Assembly: GCA_963070105.1 (NCBI GenBank)
Contig: OY718806.1
Location: forward strand, 2,762,865 to 2,826,864
Source: Litomosoides sigmodontis
Taxonomy: Eukaryota; Nematoda; Chromadorea; Rhabditida; Onchocercidae
DNA length: 64,000 nucleotides
Direction: 5' to 3'
A program made the translations under genes and the position numbers. Positions within the stretch are counted from its first letter, which is position 1. The number at the start of each line of letters is the position of its first letter. Shown piece by piece: positions 33,601 through 45,600 of the stretch. The notes below the pieces were generated by a model. That model worked only from the letters and a program-made list of their open reading frames with translations, had not been told where the DNA came from and made no database searches.

Positions 33601-36600
33601 GGTGTGAATTTCGCAGATGGCATTTTGCCAGCAGAAGGAAAAAAAGCGTCAGTTTCAGAGATGATTTTACCGAAGGAAACGGTTGAGAATACAAGACAGG
33701 ATCTGTTAGATGTCTTAACAAAGGAAGAAGAGGAAAAAGTAGCAGACAGTGCTGAAAACGGAAATGATGTTCAGGAAGTTACCGTGATGGACAAACCTGA
33801 ACTTGAACTAACTCAAGATGAACTGGAGCACATAGCACGTGTTTCGTCCATGGCTGAAGAAGTATTTGGTAAGCTCCAAAGTCCTCAGATTGGTGAATAT
33901 TTGGTTGAACCGGAAGCGGAACGGATATGTGCGGATTACGAGGATTACAGTGTGGAGGAAGATGGATCTTTTCAACAAAGCCAATCGGGAACAAGCTCTG
34001 CAACATCAGGACCAGATTCTTCACAACAGTCGCTGGATATGCAGATGAATCCGGTGCTGTCAACTGATGGTGTGAATTTCGCAGATGGCATTTTGCCAGC
34101 AGAAGGAAAAATAGCGTCAGTTTCAGAGATGATTTTACCGAAGGAAACGGTTGAGAATACAAGACAGGATCTGTTAGATGTCTTAACAAAGGAAGAAGAG
34201 GAAAAAGTAGCAGACAGTGCTGAAAACGGAAATGATGTTCAGGAAGTTACCGTGATGGACAAACCTGAATTTGAACTAACTCAAGATGAACTGGAGCACA
34301 TAGCACGTGTTTCGTCCATGGCTGAAGAAGTATTTGGTAAGCTCCAAAGTCCTCAGATTGGTGAATATTTGGTTGAACCGGAAGCGGAACGGATATGTGC
34401 GGATTACGAGGATTACAGTGTGGAGGAAGATGGATCTTTTCAACAAAGCCAATCGGGAACAAGCTCTGCAACATCAGGACCAGATTCTTCACAACAGTCG
34501 CTGGATATGCAGATGAATCCGGTGCTGTCAACTGATGGTGTGAATTTCGCAGACGGCATTTTGCCAGCAGAAGGAAAAAAAGCGTCAGTTTCAGAGATGA
34601 TTTTACCGAAGGAAACGGTTGAGAATACAAGACAGGATCTGTTAGATGTCTTAACAAAGGAAGAAGAGGAAAAAGTAGCAGACAGTGCTGAAAACGGAAA
34701 TGATGTTCAGGAAGTTACCGTGATGGACAAACCTGAACTTGAACTAACTCAAGATGAACTGGAGCACATAGCACGTGTTTCGTCCATGGCTGAAGAGGTA
34801 TTTGGTAAGCTCCAAAGTCCTCAGATTGGTGAATATTTGGTTGAACCGGAAGCGGAACGGATATGTGCGGATTACGAGGATTACAGTGTGGAGGAAGATG
34901 GATCTTTTCAACAAAGCCAATCGGGAACAAGCTCTGCAACATCAGGACCAGATTCTTCACAACAGTCGCTGGATATGCAGATGAATCCGGTGCTGTCAAC
35001 TGATGGTGTGAATTTCGCAGATGGCATTTTGCCAGCAGAAGGAAAAATAGCGTCAGTTTCAGAGATGATTTTACCGAAGGAAACGGTTGAGAATACAAGA
35101 CAGGATCTGTTAGATGTCTTAACAAAGGAAGAAGAGGAAAAAGTAGCAGACAGTGCTGAAAACGGAAATGATGTTCAGGAAGTTACCGTGATGGACAAAC
35201 CTGAACTTGAACTAACTCAAGATGAACTGGAGCACATAGCACGTGTTTCGTGCATGGCTGAAGAGGTATTTGGTAAGCTCCAAAGTCCTCAGATTGGTGA
35301 ATATTTGGTTGAACCGGAAGCGGAACGGATATGTGCGGATTACGAGGATTACAGTGTGGAGGAAGATGGATCTTTTCAACAAAGCCAATCGGGAACAAGC
35401 TCTGCAACATCAGGACCAGATTCTTCACAACAGTCGCTGGATATGCAGATGAATCCGGTGCTGTCAACTGATGGTGTGAATTTCGCAGATGGCATTTTGC
35501 CAGCAGAAGGAAAAATAGCGTCAGTTTCAGAGATGATTTTACCGAAGGAAACGGTTGAGAATACAAGACAGGATCTGTTAGATGTCTTAACAAAGGAAGA
35601 AGAGGAAAAAGTAGCAGACAGTGCTGAAAACGGAAATGATGTTCAGGAAGTTACCGTGATGGACAAACCTGAACTTGAACTAACTCAAGATGAACTGGAG
35701 CACATAGCACGTGTTTCGTCCATGGCTGAAGAAGTATTTGGTAAGCTCCAAAGTCCTCAGATTGGTGAATATTTGGTTGAACCGGAAGCGGAACGGATAT
35801 GTGCGGATTACGAGGATTACAGTGTGGAGGAAGATGGATCTTTTCAACAAAGCCAATCGGGAACAAGCTCTGCAACATCAGGACCAGATTCTTCACAACA
35901 GTCGCTGGATATGCAGATGAATCCGGTGCTGTCAACTGATGGTGTGAATTTCGCAGATGGCATTTTGCCAGCAGAAGGAAAAATAGCGTCAGTTTCAGAG
36001 ATGATTTTACCGAAGGAAACGGTTGAGAATACAAGACAGGATCTGTTAGATGTCTTAACAAAGGAAGAAGAGGAAAAAGTAGCAGACAGTGCTGAAAACG
36101 GAAATGATGTTCAGGAAGTTACCGTGATGGACAAACCTGAATTTGAACTAACTCAAGATGAACTGGAGCACATAGCACGTGTTTCGTCCATGGCTGAAGA
36201 AGTATTTGGTAAGCTCCAAAGTCCTCAGATTGGTGAATATTTGGTTGAACCGGAAGCGGAACGGATATGTGCGGATTACGAGGATTACAGTGTGGAGGAA
36301 GATGGATCTTTTCAACAAAGCCAATCGGGAACAAGCTCTGCAACATCAGGACCAGATTCTTCACAACAGTCGCTGGATATGCAGATGAATCCGGTGCTGT
36401 CAACTGATGGTGTGAATTTCGCAGATGGCATTTTGCCAGCAGAAGGAAAAATAGCGTCAGTTTCAGAGATGATTTTACCGAAGGAAACGGTTGAGAATAC
36501 AAGACAGGATCTGTTAGATGTCTTAACAAAGGAAGAAGAGGAAAAAGTAGCAGACAGTGCTGAAAACGGAAATGATGTTCAGGAAGTTACCGTGATGGAC

Positions 36601-39600
36601 AAACCTGAACTTGAACTAACTCAAGATGAACTGGAGCACATAGCACGTGTTTCGTCCATGGCTGAAGAAGTATTTGGTAAGCTCCAAAGTCCTCAGATTG
36701 GTGAATATTTGGTTGAACCGGAAGCGGAACGGATATGTGCGGATTACGAGGATTACAGTGTGGAGGAAGATGGATCTTTTCAACAAAGCCAATCGGGAAC
36801 AAGCTCTGCAACATCAGGACCAGATTCTTCACAACAGTCGCTGGATATGCAGATGAATCCGGTGCTGTCAACTGATGGTGTGAATTTCGCAGATGGCATT
36901 TTGCCAGCAGAAGGAAAAATAGCGTCAGTTTCAGAGATGATTTTACCGAAGGAAACGGTTGAGAATACAAGACAGGATCTGTTAGATGTCTTAACAAAGG
37001 AAGAAGAGGAAAAAGTAGCAGACAGTGCTGAAAACGGAAATGATGTTCAGGAAGTTACCGTGATGGACAAACCTGAACTTGAACTAACTCAAGATGAACT
37101 GGAGCACATAGCACGTGTTTCGTGCATGGCTGAAGAGGTATTTGGTAAGCTCCAAAGTCCTCAGATTGGTGAATATTTGGTTGAACCGGAAGCGGAACGG
37201 ATATGTGCGGATTATGAGGTATACAGTGCGGGGAAAGACGGATCCGAAAAAGCTTTTCAACAAAGCCAATCGGAAGTGGACTTTGGTATTCGGAAGCTTG
37301 GAACTCAAGTTGCAGTGGATGATTTGGAGAATTCAAGAACTGTTCTCTCGGCTGCGTCATGCAGTCATTCTCTAAAAGAATTCGCATTTGAAGGATCGAG
37401 GGAAGAACAAGGTGTGCGACGAAAACAGCATCGGGAACAATCGATTGTCGGCAAATCAGTAGCAGAATCATTGAGGGATGGCTCTCCTGTCGGAATCTGT
37501 AGAGATGGCCAGTTGTTCGAGGATAATATTGACCTCTTTGCGACGAACGGAAATTGTAAACACAGTGAAGTTGTTGAAGGTGAAAAAGGCATTATGCTTG
37601 TCAAGGATGACTCATACACGCAAATTGTTCCTGATGAAAGATTTGTATTTTATTTAGAGCACTCGAACCACTACCTCACGGACGGATTCAACGTTACTTC
37701 AACAGTAACTTATACAGATCGACTTTATAAAAAAATGGCACGGAATCTTCGATTTTCGCAGAAGATTCCACGCTATGGAAGAGCCAGTTTCTGGAAAACG
37801 TTTGATAATGAGAAGGAATATTCCCCCCCGAAAACACATGCTGAAGGTATTAAGTCATCATTTACTCGTGCTTCTAGTGTTTTTGTAGTGTACACTGACC
37901 AAAATTTGGTTGCTTTACAATCTGAGATACCCAGAAAAGTAGTAATGAACGATGGAGTTGAAGAAGCACTGAGTTATCGTGGTAATACAGGACCGTTTGT
38001 GACAAGCAAGATTAAAAATTCTGAAAGCTTTGAACTTATAGAACAAAGGAATTTAACTCCCAACATAAATGCGGTAATGCCTGTTTTACAAGATAAATGG
38101 GAAAGACCTGGGGAGATTTCTAGTCCTTGCGGATCTGTGCTGTCCCATGCCCTATTCACGGGAACGGCTAGTGCTGAAGGTAAAAAATCATTACGTTCGT
38201 CAACGTGGTTGTTTAAAAATGGGAAACCTCGAGGGACCCACCAAACAAATGTCTTTGAACAATGTGAGCGAGAGAGCGTTGCTGGTGATGGATCCATGCT
38301 TTATCATGCAGACTGCTTGATGCGCCTCAATTTTTTCGCAGAACGGATAACAGAACAAGTCGCTGAACTCGCTGCTGCGGAGTTGGAAAATCGCTTCGAT
38401 GCTGAGCTTAACCCGAGAGCAAGGTACTTCTCGCAAATGCGCACTGATATGGACAGCCAAGCGCAATCAGCACCCGACACTCCTTCCGAAAGTGATGAAA
38501 AAATCGAAGGAGGGATAACATTAGGGTTAGAAATTACTTTGGATCATTTATGCTCATTGACTTCTGAAAATTATGAGAGCTGTAGTAAGATTCTACGTTG
38601 TTACTAGTATTCAAATTAACTTCATCAGGTCTTCACTTGTATGTTTGTAACTTTTCATCACCTCACCTGCATATTATAATAGTTCGCTTCCTCTTGTCGA
38701 AGTTTTTTTCTATTAAATTTTTGGCGACAACTTCTCTCTACTTTTCATTAAAAAATTGGTCGTGCGCTTATTTGTTTCAGTCTTGCTGAAAAAACAGAAC
38801 CACAGTCAGTAACAATGCAAGAGACGGAACCTTCCCGAGGTTCGTCTTGGTTTTCTCTGTTTGGAGGTAGTACGGCTAATGGAGAAGACAGGCTACGTTC
38901 TCCAATATCGTTTCTCTGGCGAACAAGTCATCGGCAAAGCGATGCGTCTAGTCAAAAAAGTTCTCTTGATGGAAGAAACGAATTCATGGATTTGCTTCGG
39001 AGGACATCTGGCGCTTCAAGCAACGGCTCCGATTTGAGTACGAGATTACCTGATGATGCATTAGCTGGTCTTTCAAGTGACGAGCGTGAGCATATTGAAA
39101 AAGTTCGTTTTAAAAATAATTCAATAATGTGACAAACATTATGTCAGGAAAATGATAAATCGCTTTCACTTAGACCAAAAATTTCAAAGTTCGTAACTTC
39201 GATAACCTTCATTCTAATTAATGAAAAAAGTATTTATAATAATACGTTTTGGTTACTGAGTGCCGTATGATTTTTGATTAACAGAGAATGCAGCACACAA
39301 AGCCACTTCTGGAATAGTTTGCCAAACCCTTACTGCTTTGTGTTTAATTCTCTACTAGTTAGATTGGTTATGCTCAATTTGTTGACATGTAATAGCAAGT
39401 AGAGAATTAAAGTAACGTTTGTAAAAGTTATTGGAATTTGAATTTCAGGTACTGAATGCAGCCAATCGACGATCTTTAAGTAGTCAGTCAGCAGCAGCGG
39501 CTTCCAGGAGGTACGCGTTTTATTTTTACATTAGAAAACCAGACTGTCACTTTCCCTTAATTATTAAGGTTGCAAGGAGTATTTGGTTAGTAAGAATTAA

Positions 39601-42600
39601 ACATCTGATCTGCGTTGATCAAATGTTTAATCTTTAATTTTCTCCAAGTTTTCAGACAATCTATTTATAAGCTTCTCAACATGAACGATTTCGAATTATT
39701 TGAACGGAAACATATCGAAGGTGTTATTGAAAAAGCCGAAAAAGGAGCATTCCCATTTGTAATTAAAGTTACAAATGCGAATACCATCAGAGAAGAATTA
39801 ACAAATGCTGGCAAGGAAGATATGTCCGACGGTACTGTTAATCAAACAGCAAGTAACATAAATGAATCAGAAGAGCGGGTGGATGACAAGTCAAAAATTT
39901 TGTTGGACAAACCAATGAAAAGCACTTATTTATGTGAAAGGCTGAGTAAGGAGCAAAACGAGGAAACTAGTGGAGATGCAGCAAGGGAAATCAGTGTAAG
40001 AGTTGAACGGGAATCAAGCCTGGATACAAAAACCGATTTTGAGAGGACCGGAGGAAGTGAAAGTAACTATGAAATTTCAGATGCAGAAATGGAACATATT
40101 CGAAAAGTTACAGAAGAAGCTATGATGATGGGAGCTGATATCCAATGGGTAGATTGGCCTAGTAGTGATCAGAAAATTTTTAGAAATTTACAGAGTATGA
40201 TAGCCACCAGATCATTAATAGAATTGAAGATATCAGAGGAATCAAATACTTTAAAGGATCCCAATGTAGACTGGAAGTCAGGGCTAAATAATCATGATGA
40301 TGTGGCGTCTTTTTCTGGCGAAAAAGTGGAACCGGAAAAGATATTAAGTGAAACGCACAAACAGGAAGTGGAAAATTTAATTACAAATGAAGCTAACAGT
40401 TTCGGTGATATAAATTCGTTCCAAGAAACACCAAATTTGGAATCAGTAGCAATAAAGTTTGCTACCACAAGTATGGATAGAATGAAAATCTCTCGAATTT
40501 ATGACGGACTAGAGAAGGAACGAACTGAGGCAGTAGCAATACATATGCAGGAGTTTGAAGAGGGGATGAAAGAGCCGGAAAGATCCGAGAAATCTAGTTC
40601 AGAAGAAGTAATGGAAAATAAACTTGCTAATCTGACTTGTGAGAAGTTGGAGCAAATCAATCTGGTTAATGAACGAGCAAAACAATTGGAGGAATCGAAA
40701 GAATTCAACATTTTTACACTTGAAGAAACAGAAAAATATAAATACGAGGAGGAACTACGAGGTACTATGATCGATGAAGAAGAGTTAAGACAAAAAATTT
40801 CCGGAAGGTGGGCCAAGGAACATGCTGTTGACAGATCGTTTATATATGGATCCAAAATTAACAAACAGAAGTGGGCGGAAGATGAATACTTGATGAAATA
40901 TGAGTTGTTGCAAGTAAATGCTTCAGAGGGACAAGAGTTGGGAGTACAGGAAATAGCAATTGTTGAAAATCCAGAAGAAAACAAAGGTATTAACCTTCCC
41001 AAGGACAATGCTGTACTAAGTGCCATTGAAGGAAAAGTAAAGCATTTGCGAGAAAATGATTTATTTGAGAAGAAAGAAATGGAGATAGTACAAGATCAGA
41101 CCAAAGAAAATAACACTTTGACTGAGGAGGAATTGGCGCAAATACGAGCTGTGGAACAACGAGCAAAACAGATGGAGGAATCTTTTACCTTTGAGGCACG
41201 AACCGCAAAAGCACTTGAAGAAGGGAAAATAAAGGATTTAGATTTAGCAACAAATAGACAGGCTTTTGCAAAAAAGCCTCAGAATCACTTAACTGAGGAA
41301 AAGTTGGAACATGTGAAAGTAGAGAGAAATGGTGTTTACCAGTTTGAAACGCCGCTGCTGCAGCAATTCAGTACGAAAGAGGATATAACCGCTGAAATAA
41401 ATCAAGTGGAACTGCAGCAAAAAGATGGAGCATTCGGTGGAGCTGCCTTTAACAAATTTGCCAGCGTGTTGAACCCATTTAAGAAGAATGTAATTATGAC
41501 GCTATCATTTAAAAGTAATGCTGATAAGACAAAACTTTCCCAAAACATTACGTCTGCAAAAGATGTATCAAAAGTAAAGGAGCAAATTGTAGGAGAATCT
41601 GTAGAAAATCAGAATTTTAAAATCCATACACCAACACTAAAAGCAACTGATTATACATACAATACTAAAGTTTCGGTAACAACGAAGGATTTAACTTCCG
41701 TACGAACAACTGATGAATATCATGAAAATCAAGACTTGGAATATATATCATCAAGTGAATCGACAAATTTTGGTCCAGGAACATCAGATGAAGAAATAGA
41801 TCATAATAGTGTGAAATCGTTCGACTTGTTTTCCGAAACAGTCTGTTCAACTCCAGAATTTAAAGCCGATATTGGTTTTCCAGAGGTGAACACAACTTCA
41901 ACAAAATACGGTACCATCAGTAACATAGAAGTTATGCCATGCCCTGTTCATATGGAACATTTGCCTGACAGCAGAACAGAAGTATATAGTAATGGAATAC
42001 CACACGAACAGATTTTAGGCATGACTTCTACATCTCTCACAAATGTAATGCAAGTTTCTGTACAGTTAAGAGCAGCAGATAGTGCTGCCGATGGACAGAC
42101 AGTTGATAAATTTTCTGGATTAACGGAGGAAGAAATTGAACATATTAAAATGATTGATTTTCAAGCCGAACTTGAGAATGCGAAGGATATATCAAAAGTT
42201 TCCATGAATAATGACGAGAAGCCCAAAGTTCATGATCACTCAAACTTTGTAAAGGAAACGACTATGAATACTGAAGAATACGAAGAGCTATCAGTTGATG
42301 TAAGTGAACCAAAAGTTTTTAATTTCATCGGCAATGGTGATAAAGAAAGGTCTAAAATGCATTTACAAATGGAAACCATAGGTAGTGATGAAGATATGAC
42401 AAGTGTAGACGACACAAGTCAAGTGTCGCCAAAGAGATTTGCTGCGAATGATGTGCTTCTTCAGGAATCGGATAAAAGGGATTTGAGAGCTGTTCAAAGG
42501 TACGAGTTAAGACAAAGCACACACGCGGCGGAACACGATAATGAAGTAAAATCGTTGGAGGGACTTGGCCGCGAAGCAAACATCGGGGAGTGGTGTGAAG

Positions 42601-45600
42601 AACGTTTGAATTCGCTGAGAAATTCATTGTGCATTGAAGAAACTCGTGAAATTCCAGGTTTTGATTTGAAATTATATACTTTGACGATAATCGCTACGAA
42701 AGAGCCGTTCTCCTCAGATTCACCGAAAATTTATTCGGTGAAACCAGAAATAGAATTTGTACATTTAAAGCTCAACCACTCAGATAATCAAAAAATTATT
42801 TTGTTTGATTATCGGTGTATTTGTAAATGGAATTTTCTATGTAAAAAGCGAGAAGCTTTTTTTGATCTAACTTTAAGGCTGGAAGATCATTTGAATGTGC
42901 GTAAAAGATCATTTGAATCATTTGAATATGCAAAATGAATAGTAGGGAAAATAATTCTCAGTTGTGAGTCACTACTGATATAATTATTAACATTGAAAAA
43001 AAGTATTTAAAGGAGCCCTATTTCATTGTTAATATTATAAAAAAAATAATGCACTTTACAAATAGTGTTTTACAAACGGAGCAACTGTATAACGTATTTT
43101 ACACTAGTATGAGTGAAGGAACGAACATCAAATGACTGTTATTTTATAGAATTTGCTTATTTGAAATTGAGGATTCGGTAAAGAGCGTTTAAAATCTGGA
43201 AGTTTTTATAGTAAAGGAAGCTTTTTTAGTATAAAGCCTTTAATTTCAGGTAGTATAAATTTAACAGCATAAGGATGAAAGGAGCAATATTATCAGTGTA
43301 TGAGATTTGGGAGTTCTTAGTGCTTAAAATAGGATAGGATAAATAACTCGGTAGAAAAAAGCACAGTTGTGAACTAAGTCCTAAACATTAATGTTATCAG
43401 AAAAGGTTTAATTCCAATTCAAAGCAATCATTCAGTGATGGATGGACAAACGAAAAATAAACTGAATAACAGTTTTTCAGAGATATTCACTTTTAAACAT
43501 AATGAACTTGTGCCTTAATCAAAGATTTAATAATCATAGGTTTAATCTTTAATTTAAATTTTTAAAGTAATTTCCGAATCAAACCAGAAATTCTTCGTAT
43601 GATTAGCTTTCAAGGTCAAATACATGTTATGTATTAAATGTTTTATCTCACTAGTCCATCCAATAAATTCAAAAATATTTATTTACTCTTAATAGTTCAC
43701 TGAGAGAATCATCGCACGTACTGCCATAGTTATTATCACCATCATTTTCATCATCGTCTATGACAGCATCAACCAAACATAAATTTGAAGCAGAATCGAT
43801 CGAACGTTCAAAAGCTTTTAATACAAGCAACGCAAGTATTCCGCACTTGCCTATCGATCAAGCATCACAGCTAGCAGCGCAAGCTCCAGAAACGTTAGCA
43901 TTGGATGTACAATCTGGAGAGAGCACGTCGCAGCTCTATGCACCATACTTTGCCGCTTCAGCAACACTACAGCAAGTGCAGCAGGAACAGCAGTATCTAC
44001 CAGGTATAGATTAGATGTCTTTCCCTAATAATGCAGTGGATAGGATGGATTTTACCCACTCCACTTAGTGAAGTCTTATGAATTGATTACTGGTTAGTTT
44101 CCAAATCTGAAAAGTCGTTGTTTGTCAAACGAACATTTTTATGGAGAAATGGAAAGAACAGAAGTGGACATTACCTAAGTGCTATGAACATTTATCATCA
44201 TTTGATATTTGAATCAAAAAACTTATAGACACTGAAAACGAGAGACAGCGGAATAGGGGAAGTGAACCAAGTGCTGTTGCAAGAGGCATGTTTGGTTCAT
44301 TGTCGCGTTTGGCTGGCGATGCATTTAAGGGTGCTAAGCAAGCTACCGAGCAACTTGCACAGGTTGCGCAGCACGCTGTCTCCATTTCCGACTTGACCAC
44401 GGTCACCAAGGTTGGAGAGCATTTTTACACTTTTTCGACAACTTAATAAGTTAAATATATGCAAAATATTTTTGCAACGACGGATTTAAAATTGTTTTTT
44501 TTAGATATTGCATAAAAATTTCAACTTTATTAAAACAAACTGAAAAATTGGTTTTATAGTTTTTGTTAAGACAGTTGGGTGGGTCATTTAGGTTTAAATT
44601 TAAATTTGTTTTTCTTTTTCATTATTTCTTGTTTTCGATTTTTCCTTGAAATGGAATCAAAAAATAAATAAGTAAGCATTTTTGGTGGACAAAAGGTCAG
44701 TTCCTCAAAATCCACAAATTTCCATACTTTTACTTACTTTGTAGCTAAAACCTCCGCAGAAGGTCTCATCATTGTATTCGGTATCTCATGAAAATGATTT
44801 ATTGTCTGGTTTGGACGACTTATCGGAAGAAGAACGTCAACAAATTATGGCGGTAATGGTAAATGCTGACTTAGACATGGCATTGACTAGTATGCCTGGA
44901 ACATCAGCTTCTGTCAACATACCCGTTTCGCATACGCTGGACTCATTTGTTAAGAATGAGAAGCAAAGGTTGTAAAAATTTCTTTGATCTTATCCTTCAC
45001 GATTTCATTTCCAGTTGTGATCAACAACTTCATAATCTATGGATATGGGTTTTTTCTTGATACAAATTGGGTCAATTTCTTCATTGAATTAGTGGCATTG
45101 TTGCAGAGGCCCCATAAGTAGTTTGCCAGAGCAGTCGGACATAAATTCTGTCTCGATCAATGAAGTAGACTCGTCTGTTACAATGCCGCTTTTCTCTGAC
45201 ACTATGAGTGAAGTGGATTTGTCGTATTTGTCTCCAGCTGAACAAAACCAAATTATCAGTGTAATAAAAGCTGCCGAATCCGAGGAGTCAAATATCATTC
45301 CACCGATGTCATCATTACCTCCACCACCGACTACACCACTTTCAATTACACCAATCAGTGGTTTGTTCATTAGTTGAAGAATTTCGATATAAATATTTCG
45401 ATCTATCCATGTGTTAAGTTTAACAACAACGTTCCATACAATCAATTAAATAGTGGTCAATGGTGATAATTTTGTATCTAATCTATGTCTTGCACTTTTT
45501 CCGAACATTTTTACAGATGAGTTTAACGACAATTTAGCGGGACTTTCACAAGCTGAAAAAGATCACATCTTATCCGTGATGAAAGCTGCACAAGAAGAGC

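Noticed and set aside
31976..37500. Repeated antisense open frames of 136 codons and +2 frames of 69 codons in every array unit
   Set aside because: They recur because the DNA unit recurs; the main frame is continuous, has sensible composition and is fixed by flanking exons. Antisense frames have no domain or splice context.
30728..38607. Giant exon as a complete stand-alone gene ending at 38607
   Set aside because: Its start is open upstream and joins exons 1-6 in phase; a phase-correct donor at 38526 leads to exon 8, and the whole chain to 62801 is divisible by three.
42658..42938. C-terminal extension of cla-1 exon 10 to the stop at 42938
   Set aside because: A donor at 42658 and acceptor at 43766 join in phase to an exon that continues the gene; the extension also holds a small inverted repeat and looks intronic. 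It could still be a rare truncated isoform.
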